In this document: in pieces, positions 26,361 to 35,040 of the stretch
How positions within the stretch are numbered: position 1 is the first letter of the stretch
How the letters are laid out: every line of letters starts with the position of its first letter
Assembly (NCBI GenBank): GCA_934525675.1
Contig: CAKSZH010000009.1
Span: 34,978-98,977, forward strand
Reading direction: 5' to 3'
DNA length: 64,000 nucleotides
DNA from: an uncultured Eubacteriales bacterium
GTDB lineage: Bacteria; Bacillota; Clostridia; Oscillospirales; CAG-272
Made by a program: the position numbers and the translations under genes
The notes under the pieces: model-generated
Seen by the model: only the letters and a program-made list of their open reading frames with translations
The model's database searches: none
What the model was told of the DNA's origin: nothing

Positions 26361-26640
26361 TTTTGCTCCGCCGGGACGACTTTCCCCAACGAAGTGGAAA
26401 CAGTTTTCGTGAACGAAAACAGAAAAGGTTCGCCCGGAGGAGGGCTCAGCCTCGCAAGCTCGGCGCAGGATTTGCTGGCGCAAACTTGCAGCCCCTACCG
26501 GGAATACCCCTACCCACCCCGACTGGGGGTGAATGTCGTGGCGGGAGAAAACGGTTCCCTCGTGCTTGGCGCGCGATGTTTGTGCGGCGATAATCCGAAG
26601 AATCTCCCCCGCGCGAGCCGGGTTACGGATAGTTCCGGGA
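26361..26640 (+). repeat. Long dispersed repeat, copy 1
   Basis: Begins TTTTGCTCCGCCGG, then hairpins including GTTTTCGTGAACGAAAAC, then AAAGGTTCGCCC and a core at 26445-26491 containing CTCAGCCTCGCAAGCTCGGC and GGATTTGCTGGCGCAAACTT. The core occurs again at 51837-51893 with one base change. Similarity continues weakly to about 26640 (CGCGAGCC, then GGATA). Confidence 0.8.
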
Positions 26641-27193
26641 GCCGGGCGGAGCGGGATTTTCCCAATGAAGAAAAGCGAAAATGGGTTTGTTCCCCCGCCC
26701 GCGTGCCGCGCGGAGCGCGGCGGAAGGGGCGCAGCCTCCGGCTGCGCCCCCAAGGCGGGCGACGCGTTTCGCGGAGGGGTGGAATGATCCGTCCCCGTGG
26801 CGCGGAACTTCCGGGGGAAACACAGCACTCCCCCTAACAACTTTCCGCGAATCGCGTCCTGCCCGCCCCGCGGGCGGGGGGCTTCCCCGGTTTTGCAGAC
26901 TTCCCGGGGTATACCCGCTCCGCCCGGCATAGGAACATCTTGCGCGGGATGTTGATTTCAGAGGTTCTTCACCCCAAACAGGTTTACTTTATATGCCTGC
27001 ACAAAGAACTTCTGCATAAAACATTTCATTCAGATATTCTTCACGTCGCCTACCCGTGTTTGTCTGCCCGACATAAAGATACCCCCTCCCCCGCCGGGGG
27101 AGGTGTCGGCGGAGCCGCCGGAGGGGGCACCCGACCCGCGCGGGTGATATGCAATCAAATTTCAAGGTATCCCCTGCGCGGAGAGCGCATAAG
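26641..27193. other. Interior of gene-free segment between dnaD and rex
   Basis: No credible gene is present on either strand from 26155 to 27475. The interior has nested GC-rich hairpins: CGGCGGAGCCGCCG, and CTCCCCC with GGGGGAG, around 27090-27125, and a CGCAGCC/GGCTGCG hairpin near 26735. The inverted palindrome clusters at 26200-26352 and 27194-27303 bound it. Confidence 0.55.
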
Positions 27194-27303
27194 AAAAAAT
27201 TATTACAGATAATCCGTAGAACACGGAGTGTTCAATTAAAGTAACCCTGCACACGGGTAATCCCGCAAAAAACCACCGAACGCGGAGCGTTCAACTGAAC
27301 CGC
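27194..27303. repeat. Palindrome cluster R3, right arm of an inverted pair
   Basis: AAAAATTATTACAGATAATC, then palindromes at 27219-27233 (GAACACGGAGTGTTC) and 27278-27292 (GAACGCGGAGCGTTC) separated by CCTGCACACGGGTAATCCCG. The reverse complement matches 26200-26352. Confidence 0.85.
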
Positions 27304-27475
27304 TTTCCCCGCCGGGAGTTTTCCGACCGGATGCGGGAAACAGACGGAAAGGTTCGCGCCCCAAGGGGATTTGCCTCCTTGAGGCGCGGATCGGTTCCCC
27401 CTGCCCTGTCACGGAAACCGACTTCCGAAACGGCGGAGCACATAGAATACAGCCGCGCTCATCCGGCGGTATCGG

Positions 27476-28246
27476 TTATTTCCCCTTCGCCTTCCCGCCG
27501 GTCGCGCGCTTTGCGTGCAGTTCGTAATTGAGAATCATCAGGGAATCGCCGAGGTGGACGTTTTCGGTCACCAAAGAGGGGAACTGCCGCTCCAGCTCCA
27601 TGCCCGTAAAGTTCCAGAGCCCACGCACCCCCGCCAGGGACAGTCGCTCCGCCGCGGACACCGCCTGATCCTTTGGCAGCGTCAGAACGGCAATGTCAAT
27701 GTGCCGCCGGCGGCAGAAGCTCTCCAGCTCCTCCATGGAATGGACGGGGACACCGTATTTTTCGGTTCCGATGACCTCCGGGTCCACGTCAAACATGGCG
27801 AGAATGTCAACGCCGCGCTTCTCAAACATGGCACTGCCGACCAGCGCGCTTCCGAGGTTTCCGGCGCCGATGATGACGGCGCGCAACCCGGCGCTGACGC
27901 CGAGCAGTTCGCCGATTTTGGTGTATAGATAATTGATGTTGTAGCCGTACCCCTGCTGGCCGAACCCGCCGAAACAGTTGAGGTCCTGACGGATCTGCGA
28001 TGCGGTGACATTCATCAGTTCGGACAATTCTCCCGAGCTGACGCGCGACTTCCCTTCCCGGATCAGTTCCCGCAGATAACGGTAGTAGCGCGGCAGCCGG
28101 CGGATGACCGCTTTGGACACGCGGGCGTGAATGACATCCTCCGCGGCGGTGTCTTCCGCGGCGGTGTGGGGTGCTTCCCCGGTCACGGCGTCGGTTTCGT
28201 CTTTCGGAAAACGGGTATCGGACTTTTCGGACAGATCTTTTTTCAT
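27476..28246 (-). CDS. rex: Redox-sensing transcriptional repressor Rex
   Basis: About 256 residues from ATG 28246; the ribosome site there is weak, and the conserved family N-terminus (VSKAVIRRLPRYYRYLRELI) starts only near residue 43, so a shorter form is possible. The winged helix is SSGELSELMNVTASQIRQDLNCFGGFGQQGYGYN. The Rossmann NADH-binding domain is RAVIIGAGNLGSALVG, then FDVDPEVIG. Rex senses the NADH/NAD+ ratio and represses fermentation and respiration genes. The 40-residue acidic N-terminal extension is unusual. A cluster of DnaA-box-like sites lies 250-425 bases upstream. Confidence 0.9.
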   Translation of the reverse strand: MKKDLSEKSDTRFPKDETDAVTGEAPHTAAEDTAAEDVIHARVSKAVIRRLPRYYRYLRELIREGKSRVSSGELSELMNVTASQIRQDLNCFGGFGQQGYGYNINYLYTKIGELLGVSAGLRAVIIGAGNLGSALVGSAMFEKRGVDILAMFDVDPEVIGTEKYGVPVHSMEELESFCRRRHIDIAVLTLPKDQAVSAAERLSLAGVRGLWNFTGMELERQFPSLVTENVHLGDSLMILNYELHAKRATGGKAKGK

Positions 28247-28493
28247 ATTCTTTACCAGGGCTTTCTCCGGTGATGTGAAAGCGTCCTTTCTTGCGGATGG
28301 CGGCGGTTCCGGGAGGGACAGAAGTTCCTTGCTTTCCCGGAATGTGTCGCGATCGGTGGATTTTATTTTTTGGCAAATGATGCGTGCCGGAAGGAAAAAA
28401 TCATTTGCTTTTTTATCAATTTTGTAGAGAATGACGAATGAATGACGGGAACGGATTATGCGGGATTTTCCGCGGATCCGGGGGACATCGGAG

Positions 28494-28670
28494 TTTTCCA
28501 CCGTGGAAAAACGACCCGGAGTTTTCCACAATTTCAACAGGGTTCTCCACAGATCTGTGGTTTTGCAGGGGTATTTTCGCTTCTTTTCGTCAAAAAACGG
28601 TGGAAAACTATGTTTGAAGGTGGGGAGAGCAAGAGAGTTTTCCACAGGCGGTGGAAAAGTCGGTGGAAAA
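28494..28670. promoter_or_regulatory. Cluster of DnaA-box-like sequences upstream of rex
   Basis: Eight 9-mers close to the DnaA box: TTTTCCACC 28494, its partner on the other strand 28502-28510, TTTTCCACA 28522 and 28638, TTCTCCACA 28543, and reverse copies GGTGGAAAA at 28599, 28650 and 28662. The first pair makes a 17-bp palindrome; CCACAGATCTGTGG is another at 28547-28560. An AT-rich stretch follows (28684-28730). The 600-bp gap between rex and tsaD has no gene. Confidence 0.6.
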
Positions 28671-28846
28671 CCGGTGCCGCGCGTAAAATTAACAAATTTC
28701 GGTTAAATTCGTGTAAAACGCCGAATTTGGCGACACGGAGTCGGATTTTCTGAAAAGTACTTGACTTTTTGACGAAGGGCGTTCCACGGGGGAAATTTTG
28801 CCGGAAAGAAAGGCTCGGAACGGAAGAACGAGCGGGATCCGTTCCC

Positions 28847-29860
28847 TTATTCCACCGCGTCGCACGCCGAAGCGTTGAGCGAGGTATCGGCAAAGTTTCC
28901 GCGCAGGTATTCAAAATATCCCGCGGCGGCGATCATGGCGGCATTGTCGCCGCAAAGCGAACGGTCGGGCACGATGAACCGGACTCCGCGTTTTTTGCAA
29001 AGCTCCGAGAGAGCGCTTCTCAAATGGGAGTTTGCCGCAACTCCTCCCGCAAGGACGAGCGTTTTCCGCCCGGTGCGGTCAAGCGCCATGGCGGTCTTCT
29101 TTGCGATCGCGTCGGCAATGACCCCCGTGTAGGACGCGGCGAGGTCCTCGCGCGGAACCGGGATTCCCCGCTGTTCGCAGTTGTGTATGTAATTGAGCGC
29201 GGCGGTTTTCAGTCCGCTGAAGGAAAAATCCAATGTGTCGCCGGAAAGCGCGGGAGACGGAAGCGGAATTGCTTTGGGATTTCCCTCATAGGCGAGCTTG
29301 TCCAGCGCCGCCCCGCCCGGGTACGGCATACCGATCACGCGCGCGATCTTGTCAAACGCTTCGCCTGCCGCGTCGTCGCGGGTCGATCCGACCATGTGGA
29401 AGGTTGTTTCGTCCGGAATGTCGTAAAACGCCGTGTGACCGCCCGACACGCAGAGCCCGAGGAACGGGGGACGCAGATCCGGTTCGGCAAGGTATGCCGC
29501 GGAAAGGTGCCCGTGCACGTGGTTGACTGCAATGAGCGGGATGCCGTTCGAAAAGGCAAGCGATTTGGCAAAATTGACACCGACCAGGAGGGCACCGATC
29601 AGTCCCGGAAACGCCGTGACCGCGACCGCGCCGATGTCGGAAAGCGTTACGCCCGCTTCGTCGAGCGCCTGACGGGTGATCCCGGAAATTGCCTCAATGT
29701 GTGCGCGGCTGGCGATTTCGGGAACGACCCCGCCGTAAAGACGGTGTACGTCGATCTGCGACGCGACGATGTCGGAGCGGATGACCCGCTTTTCCGCGTC
29801 CATTTCGACAACGGAGGCGGAGGTTTCGTCGCAGGAACTTTCAAGTCCGAGAATTAACAT
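28847..29860 (-). CDS. tsaD: tRNA N6-threonylcarbamoyladenosine transferase TsaD
   Basis: 337 residues from ATG 29860. Family marks: MLILGLESSCDETSASVVE at the start, metal-binding NHVHGHLSAAYL near residue 110, CVSGGHTAFY, STRDDAAGEAFDKIARVIG, DFSFSGLKTAALNYI and GGVAANSHLR near residue 275. It transfers the threonylcarbamoyl group to A37 of ANN-decoding tRNAs with TsaB and TsaE. Directly upstream is rimI, as in many Clostridia, but tsaB and tsaE are not adjacent. The ribosome site (GGAG) is 13 bases from the start, so expression may depend on the upstream gene. Confidence 0.95.
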   Translation of the reverse strand: MLILGLESSCDETSASVVEMDAEKRVIRSDIVASQIDVHRLYGGVVPEIASRAHIEAISGITRQALDEAGVTLSDIGAVAVTAFPGLIGALLVGVNFAKSLAFSNGIPLIAVNHVHGHLSAAYLAEPDLRPPFLGLCVSGGHTAFYDIPDETTFHMVGSTRDDAAGEAFDKIARVIGMPYPGGAALDKLAYEGNPKAIPLPSPALSGDTLDFSFSGLKTAALNYIHNCEQRGIPVPREDLAASYTGVIADAIAKKTAMALDRTGRKTLVLAGGVAANSHLRSALSELCKKRGVRFIVPDRSLCGDNAAMIAAAGYFEYLRGNFADTSLNASACDAVE

Positions 29861-29963
29861 TTGTTTCTTTGTTCTCCGTGGAATCGTGTATTTTGAAGGA
29901 GTGTCTGCCGCGGCGGGTATTCCGCACGACAGGGGCGTCCGATCTTTCCGCGTTTCTGTCTTA

Positions 29964-30488
29964 TTACCGGGAGACGGACAGGAGAATGGCGGTTTCGTCC
30001 GGGAAGGAGTAGAAATGGGGGCGTTTTCCGACCTCGGTGAAGCCGAGCGAACGGTACAAGGACAGGGCGGCGGCATTGGACGCGCGGACCTCCAGGGTTA
30101 CCCGGTCGAGTTTGTTCTGCCATGCGTCGGCAAGCAGTGCGCGGACGATCGCCCTGCCGAAGCCGAGGCGGCGGTATTCGGGGCGCACGCCGATGTTGGT
30201 GATCTGACCTTCATCGACGGTATAGAGCATTCCGCCGTAGGCGGCGACGTTTCCATGGTTGTCGAGCACGGCGTACCCGGTTCCGATTCCGCCCGTGAGC
30301 AGTTTCAGGGACTCCACGCTCCAGGGGTTCCGGAAGCAGAGTTTTTCGATCTCGTGGCAGCCTTCCAGAAGCGCGGGGGTCAGCCGAACCGTGACGGGGC
30401 GTTTGGGCTTTGTTTTCGGGGCGGCGGGTTGCGGTTCTGTCGCCGGTATCTGATGATGAGGGGGGGCTTTTGTCTTTTCGGAATCCAT
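29964..30488 (-). CDS. rimI: Ribosomal protein S18 alanine N-acetyltransferase family protein RimI
   Basis: 174 residues from ATG 30488, with AAAGGAG at 6 bases. A disordered Lys/Pro-rich N-terminus of 35 residues precedes a GNAT domain: HEIEKLCFRNPWSVESLKL, GQITNIGVRPEYRRLGFGRAIVRALL (acetyl-CoA loop R-R-L-G-F-G) and LEVRASNAAALSLYRSLGFTEVGKRPHFY. The F-x-x-P-W-S-x-x-S/L start and the C-terminal R-x-x-Y are typical of RimI. Neighbour tsaD supports the call. In many genomes tsaB sits between the two; not here. Confidence 0.85.
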   Translation of the reverse strand: MDSEKTKAPPHHQIPATEPQPAAPKTKPKRPVTVRLTPALLEGCHEIEKLCFRNPWSVESLKLLTGGIGTGYAVLDNHGNVAAYGGMLYTVDEGQITNIGVRPEYRRLGFGRAIVRALLADAWQNKLDRVTLEVRASNAAALSLYRSLGFTEVGKRPHFYSFPDETAILLSVSR

Positions 30489-30544
30489 TGCGGCTCCTTT
30501 CGGGGGAATTTCGGTTAAATTTTTCGTTTGGGGATAGCTGAACT

Positions 30545-30621
30545 GAAAGTTCCGCGTTCTGCGGATTATAAGCAATTATTATTTGTTCCGCAGGGTTACT
30601 TCTATTGAACACACCGCGTTC
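30545..30621. repeat. Palindrome cluster R4
   Basis: Two GAAC-GTTC family units at 30545-30559 (imperfect, GAAAGTTCCGCGTTC) and 30607-30621 (GAACACACCGCGTTC) flank TGCGGATTATAAGCAATTAT and TTGTTCCGCAGGGTTACT, a short form of the 26200 arrangement. Confidence 0.7.
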
Positions 30622-30650
30622 GATGAAAGTCTTCCCGCGGAGCCCCCGGA

Positions 30651-31580
30651 TCAATTGCTCTCCGTTTCGCTTTCCGTACCCGTATCCGGTTCCGTCTCCG
30701 TTTCGGATTCGTTTCCGCCCACATAAGGGGCAAGCAGATCCCAAACGGGCACGGGACGCCCGCTTTCCCGGTCGGAAATAAAGTATTTCCCGTAGTCGTA
30801 GATCACATCCCACTCAACAGCCTCGGTCCCGTCAGACGCCGTGTAGGTATATTTTTCAAGCGTGATCTTCACCCGTTTGTCACGGGTCAGCGGCTCGTAG
30901 TTGTCGGGCAGCTCCGGGACCGGAACAACGCCGGCTTCCCGCTCTTCGTCGGTCAGCGCGGCTTCTGCGTCGGCAAGCGCCTTTTCCACTGCCGCCGCTT
31001 GCTCGTCGGAGAGCTTGTCGTATGCTTTCAGTCCGTTTTCATAGCAGGACAGAATGATGGAAAAACAGATTCCCGACCATTCCGACGACTCAAATTTCAG
31101 CCGCCAGCTTTCGGAGCTGCCGATGACGGTCAGCTGCGGTACTTCACCGTGAAACAGCGCGTCCGTGACTGCCTCCACAACCGTTTTGTCGGTGACGGTG
31201 GCGATCGGCAGGGTCAGCGCCTTGGTGCGGCAGACGGAAAGTGCGTCAAAACGGAGTTCTTCTGCCGGGGGGAAGCGGACGGTTGCGGCGTGATACAGCG
31301 TTCCGCTGTCGGTGACCAGCCATTCCTTCGGCGAAAGCCCTTCCACGCAGTAGAGCGGGATCACGCGGGTCCCGGCGTGCAATTCTCCGTACTGCTCCCC
31401 GATGTTCACCGCCTCAAAGCGGATGTCATCAACCATGCGGTAGGTCACGCCGTTCTGACGACAGACGTAGTCGTCGCCGTCCGGTAAGAGAATATTGGTT
31501 TTCTTTGCACAGGAACCGAGAATTCCCGCAACGAGGAGTACCGCGACGAAGATCGCGGCGGGGCGAAAGATCTTTTTCAT
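30651..31580 (-). CDS. Putative lipoprotein, unknown function
   Basis: 309 residues from ATG 31580. The signal MKKIFRPAAIFVAVLLVAGILGSC ends in a lipobox, so it is an exported lipid-anchored protein. The mature part has mixed beta and helical segments (WRLKFESSEWSGICFSIILSCYENGLKAYDKL, then KITLEKYTYTASDGTEAVEWDVIYDYGKYF). The last 18 residues are Ser/Glu/Thr repeats (ETETEPDTGTESETES). No family recognised. It follows the deaminase gene by 70 bases on the same strand and may share its promoter. Confidence 0.7.
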   Translation of the reverse strand: MKKIFRPAAIFVAVLLVAGILGSCAKKTNILLPDGDDYVCRQNGVTYRMVDDIRFEAVNIGEQYGELHAGTRVIPLYCVEGLSPKEWLVTDSGTLYHAATVRFPPAEELRFDALSVCRTKALTLPIATVTDKTVVEAVTDALFHGEVPQLTVIGSSESWRLKFESSEWSGICFSIILSCYENGLKAYDKLSDEQAAAVEKALADAEAALTDEEREAGVVPVPELPDNYEPLTRDKRVKITLEKYTYTASDGTEAVEWDVIYDYGKYFISDRESGRPVPVWDLLAPYVGGNESETETEPDTGTESETESN

Positions 31581-31650
31581 GGCAATCGGTATCCTTTTTC
31601 TGGCGGTGGCAGCTATGTGCGGCGGAGTCGGTGCGGGTCCCCCCTTTTTG

Positions 31651-32139
31651 TCAGTAGCCGAACACGATTTTGTCGGAATCATCGTCCCGTACCCAGTCTT
31701 CGACTGCCACCGTTCGGTACTCTTCTTCCGAATCCCGGATGACGACCTGCGAAATTCCCGCGTTGATGACCATCCGCTTGCACATCATGCAGGAGGAGGT
31801 TCCCTGAATGATCTCGCCCGTTTCCGGAGAGACGCACACCATATAGAGGGTTGCGCCGAGCATTTGTTCCCGCGGCGCCGCAATAATGGCGTTTGCCTCG
31901 GCATGGACCGAGCGGCAGAGCTCATACCTTTCCCCGCGCGGGATACCGAGCTTGTTGCGGATGCAGGTTCCCATGTCCGTACAGTTTTTTCTGCCTCTGG
32001 GGGCGCCGTTGTAGCCGGTGGAAATGATGACATCGTTCTTGACGATGATTGCGCCGAATCTGCGGCGCAGGCAGGTGCTCCGTTCTGCGACGGTCTCTGC
32101 AATATCGAGGTAATAGTTATCTTTTGTGACGCGGTCCAT
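31651..32139 (-). CDS. comEB: ComEB-like dCMP deaminase
   Basis: 162 residues from ATG 32139, with GGAGG 6 bases before it. Zn-dependent deaminase marks: HAEANAII (His ligand and catalytic Glu, near residue 77) and SSCMMCKRMVINAGI (two Cys ligands near residue 107; Ser replaces the usual Pro before the first Cys). The N-terminal CLRRRFGAIIVKNDVIISTGYNGAP matches dCMP deaminases, which make dUMP for thymidylate synthesis. A sigma-A promoter lies 70 bases upstream. Confidence 0.88.
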   Translation of the reverse strand: MDRVTKDNYYLDIAETVAERSTCLRRRFGAIIVKNDVIISTGYNGAPRGRKNCTDMGTCIRNKLGIPRGERYELCRSVHAEANAIIAAPREQMLGATLYMVCVSPETGEIIQGTSSCMMCKRMVINAGISQVVIRDSEEEYRTVAVEDWVRDDDSDKIVFGY

Positions 32140-32209
32140 AACAGGCCTCCGAATATCTGGAATGAACTGGGACAAGGCGGGTACAATCCCCCACCATATA
32201 CTTAATTCT

Positions 32210-32238
32210 ATTATATTACATAATGGAAGAAAAATCAA
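32210..32238 (-). promoter_or_regulatory. Promoter of the deaminase gene
   Basis: Minus-strand TTGATT at 32238-32233 and TATAAT at 32215-32210 with a 17-bp spacer. Confidence 0.75.
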
Positions 32239-32286
32239 GATGTCTGTGAATTTTTTGCTGATGTGCGGGGGCATGCCCGTCAGGGG

Positions 32287-32326
32287 CAAAAAACAAAGCG
32301 GCTCCTTCCGGGAAAGAAGCCGCTTT
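32287..32326 (-). terminator. Terminator of the 32341 gene
   Basis: Arms AAAGCGGCT (32295-32303) and AGCCGCTTT (32318-32326); on the minus strand a GTTTTTTG tract follows the stem. Confidence 0.8.
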
Positions 32327-32340
32327 CGCGCATGTGTTTT

Positions 32341-33015
32341 TCAGTTTTCTCCGGCAAGGCGCTGCTTGTCCTTTGCCCCGAGAGATTCGTAAATGTTTTC
32401 TCCGTCCCACGAATAGATGCACAGGGTGCCGTAGGCGTCGGTCAGATAGTTCACGTCGTCCTTGTAGTAAATATCCACGAAAACGCCCTCCGTGTCGTTG
32501 GTGACACTGACTCCCTTCACCGTGACGCGGTAATAGGTGTAGAGCGTTGTTTCCGCGCGGACCGGATCCGCTTCGGCGTGATACCGCCGGCTTGTCCCCG
32601 ACTTGTCCTTCACCACGACGGAAAGGTCAAACCAGTCGCCGCTCTTTTCGGGGAGCGCATCGAGATGGTAGTCCTCCTTCAGGTGTTCAAGCGTCGAATT
32701 GTTGTAACGGAAGATGAACTGTACCTCGTTCGCGTCGGGGTAGAAATACGCACGGGTGACGGTGAAATACCCGCGGTTGCGGTCCGCCGTCGTCGTGGGG
32801 TACTGATCCTGACGGAAAATGCGGAGATCGTCGCCCTTTTCCCGGTACGCGGCGACCAGTGCCTCATCGGGGGTGATTTCCGCGATCTTTCCCGGCGTGT
32901 TTGCCGAGAAGAACACGCGCCAGAGGATGACACCGACGGTCAGTCCCACCAGCGCGGCGACCAGCAGTTTCAGAACGATTCCGGCGATCCGGACGGGGAG
33001 ACTTCTTCTGACCAT
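32341..33015 (-). CDS. Membrane-anchored protein, unknown function
   Basis: 224 residues. One N-terminal membrane segment (VLKLLVAALVGLTVGVILWRVFF, residues 15-37) with no lipobox or clear cleavage site, so the protein is probably anchored with its C-terminal domain outside. That domain is beta-rich (GYFTVTRAYFYPDANEVQFIFRYNNSTLEHL, then TLYTYYRVTVKGVSVTNDTEGVFVDIYY), reminiscent of Ig-like folds. No family recognised. Monocistronic, with its own terminator; the upstream gap of 167 bases to the next gene contains no clear promoter. Confidence 0.7.
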   Translation of the reverse strand: MVRRSLPVRIAGIVLKLLVAALVGLTVGVILWRVFFSANTPGKIAEITPDEALVAAYREKGDDLRIFRQDQYPTTTADRNRGYFTVTRAYFYPDANEVQFIFRYNNSTLEHLKEDYHLDALPEKSGDWFDLSVVVKDKSGTSRRYHAEADPVRAETTLYTYYRVTVKGVSVTNDTEGVFVDIYYKDDVNYLTDAYGTLCIYSWDGENIYESLGAKDKQRLAGEN

Positions 33016-33182
33016 CGGTAACTCCTTTTTAGAGCGGATTTCAGTGACCGCTGCGGATTTTCCGAACCTGCGGGAGCCGCGCGGAACGCGTCCGTCACAG
33101 CCCCCGCTTTTTTCGGATTTATCTGCCGAAGCGCGGTTTTATAAGCCTGCCCGCAGGGCTGCATGAGAGCCGGCTTGCCGGC

Positions 33183-34172
33183 TTACTTGCGTTCAATGCT
33201 CCACGAATGGGTTTCGCGGAAGAACTTGCCGAAGATGTACTTGTTGCTTGCGGACTCGTACATGGTGTAGATTCTGCCGTTCACGTACACGATCTCTTCC
33301 AGCATGGGAGCCGTGTTGACGGTCTCCTTCAGGTTGGACGAATCGAGGTAGGTCACGGGGATTTCCTTGCCGGCAACCGTCATGGTCGTGTCGGATTTGT
33401 TGCCGGAAAGCTCATAGATATAGATGTGCGAGGTCGAGGGACCCCAGGACTCGGACAGGCAGATTCTGCCGGTGTCGGTCACGCACATGCCCTGAATCTG
33501 ATCCGTGACGGAGTACGCGAAGTCGGGAGTTTCCGCACTCAGACCCAGTTCCGCGTCGGGACTCAGGCGGTACGCGAGGATGACGGCGCGGTTCTCGTCG
33601 CCGGTGCCCGTTTTGAAGTGGTGGGACGCATCGGTCTCATAGTTCCCCGCGCGGTAGAATTCGCCGACGTACAGAACGCCGTCCGAAACGTTCAGGTAAG
33701 CGGCGTTGCAGTTTGCGGCAATTCTGCCGATCGCCTTGACCTTTGCGCCGTTCTCCGCCTCAAGCACTGCGGACAGCTCGTACACCAGGATGTGGTCGCC
33801 GTCGGCGAAGTACAGGAAGTCGCGGTAGACCGTCAGCCCGCCCGCGTGGGAAAAACTCTCTTCCCCGTCGGTCCTGCAGGCGCGGACAAACTTTTCGTCG
33901 CCCGAGCGCGGGTCGATCACATAGATGCGGGAAGCCTCGTCCTTTGCAAAGTAGCCGCAGGCGAGGAACTTTTCCGAAGCCTCGTCATAGGAAATACCCT
34001 GGGGGATGTAGCCCTCGTGAATGCCGGGAATCGCGAATTCGCGTCTTGCTTCCTTGAAGAAGCTGTCGTCATAGCGGACGTGACCGATGATGGTCAGAAC
34101 GCCGATGAGGAGTGCAAACAGGACGGCGATTACGATGAGAATGAGAATCAGGGTTCTTAAAATTTTCGCCAT
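33183..34172 (-). CDS. Membrane-anchored beta-propeller-like protein
   Basis: 329 residues. One N-terminal membrane segment (LRTLILILIVIAVLFALLIGVLTII). The remainder has repeated short blades: YIPQGISYDEASEKFLACGYF, ASRIYVIDPRSGDEKFV, HAGGLTVYRDFLYFADGDHILVYEL, IQGMCVTDTGRICLSESWG and MLEEIVYVNGRIYTMYES. This pattern suggests a six- or seven-bladed beta-propeller outside the membrane, as in NHL or YncE-type proteins. No catalytic motif seen. It lies just downstream of ruvX (30 bases) on the same strand and may be co-transcribed, without an obvious functional link. Confidence 0.7.
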   Translation of the reverse strand: MAKILRTLILILIVIAVLFALLIGVLTIIGHVRYDDSFFKEARREFAIPGIHEGYIPQGISYDEASEKFLACGYFAKDEASRIYVIDPRSGDEKFVRACRTDGEESFSHAGGLTVYRDFLYFADGDHILVYELSAVLEAENGAKVKAIGRIAANCNAAYLNVSDGVLYVGEFYRAGNYETDASHHFKTGTGDENRAVILAYRLSPDAELGLSAETPDFAYSVTDQIQGMCVTDTGRICLSESWGPSTSHIYIYELSGNKSDTTMTVAGKEIPVTYLDSSNLKETVNTAPMLEEIVYVNGRIYTMYESASNKYIFGKFFRETHSWSIERK

Positions 34173-34202
34173 GAGATTCCTCCGTATTTCTGCCGAGCTT
34201 GG

Positions 34203-34658
34203 TCAGCGGATATTTTTGAGTTTATCGAGCGCGTTTTGCAGGATGATCTGTGCCGAGAGCGTGTCGATCACGCCCTTGCGTTTTTTGCCGTGGGTGCCGG
34301 TTTCGCCGAGGTATCTGGACGCTTCCATGGTGGACATTCTCTCGTCGTAGAGCACGACGGGGATGCCGTCAAGGCGTGCGCGGAGCAGGTCGGCGAATTC
34401 CTTTACGCGTTCCGAGCGGAAGCCGAGCGAGCCGTCCATGTTGACGGGCAGTCCGACGACCACCGCGCCGACGCGCTGTTCCTTTGCGACCTCTGCAACC
34501 TTGTCGGCGTTTTTTTCGATGCCGCCGGGGGAGACGTAATACAATCCCGACGCAAGGAATCTGGTCGGGTCGGACACGGCAAGCCCCGTGCGGACGTCGC
34601 CGAAGTCCACGCCGAGGATTTTTCCTTTGGTATTTTTCAGTTCGGTGACATCGGTCAT
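34203..34658 (-). CDS. ruvX: Holliday junction resolvase-like RuvX (YqgF)
   Basis: 151 residues, with AAAGGAG 5 bases before ATG. RNase H-fold motifs: KILGVDFGDVRTGLAVSDP (first catalytic Asp), AVVVGLPVNMDGS, YDERMSTMEASRYL (Glu) and GVIDTLSAQIILQ (last Asp). YqgF proteins process 16S rRNA 5' ends and may cut branched DNA. It sits 39 bases after an RNHCP-domain gene. Confidence 0.92.
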   Translation of the reverse strand: MTDVTELKNTKGKILGVDFGDVRTGLAVSDPTRFLASGLYYVSPGGIEKNADKVAEVAKEQRVGAVVVGLPVNMDGSLGFRSERVKEFADLLRARLDGIPVVLYDERMSTMEASRYLGETGTHGKKRKGVIDTLSAQIILQNALDKLKNIR

Positions 34659-34697
34659 GGGGACTCCTTTCGTGGGGGGGCAGCGGGAAACGCGCGG

Positions 34698-35033
34698 TCA
34701 AAGCTGTCCGCTTGTCAGGCGGATGAGCAGCTTTATGTCGTCGGGCTGGACCTTTGCGGGGTACGCCGCGCGGTTGCGGCGGAGCTCCCCGCACTTCGTA
34801 CAGCGGTGAATGATGACGTATCCCTTGCGCGGATCGGGTTCCACACGAACGGGTTCCATCAGTCCCCCGCACTCCGCGGCGCGGTCGCCGGGGTTGACGT
34901 CCACGTGGAGCGACCAGAGGCAGAAGGGGCAATGGTTTCTTGATGTGAAGCCGAGCGGCTCCACCGTCTTTCCGCAGTGCCCGCAGACAAAGCCGTTGTC
35001 GTTTTTCCGGAATCGCTTGGTTTCCTGTTCCAT
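34698..35033 (-). CDS. RNHCP-domain zinc-ribbon protein
   Basis: 111 residues. Two probable zinc-ribbon pairs: FVCGHCGK (residues 15-22) with HCPFC, and HRCTKCGE near residue 78. The segment TSRNHCPFCLWSLHVDVNPGDRAAECGGLMEPV is the signature of the RNHCP domain. Its function is unknown; the ribbons suggest nucleic-acid or ribosome binding. Only 7 bases separate its start from the transketolase stop upstream. Confidence 0.85.
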   Translation of the reverse strand: MEQETKRFRKNDNGFVCGHCGKTVEPLGFTSRNHCPFCLWSLHVDVNPGDRAAECGGLMEPVRVEPDPRKGYVIIHRCTKCGELRRNRAAYPAKVQPDDIKLLIRLTSGQL

Positions 35034-35040
35034 TGTGAGT

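Noticed and set aside
26394..26837. Coding frames in the dnaD-rex interval
   Set aside because: They run through the dispersed repeats, lack ribosome sites, and similar DNA at 51703 does not preserve the frame.
28494..28730. Chromosomal replication origin
   Set aside because: DnaA-box-like sites are present, but dnaA, dnaN, recF and gyrase genes are absent and gene direction does not switch at this point.
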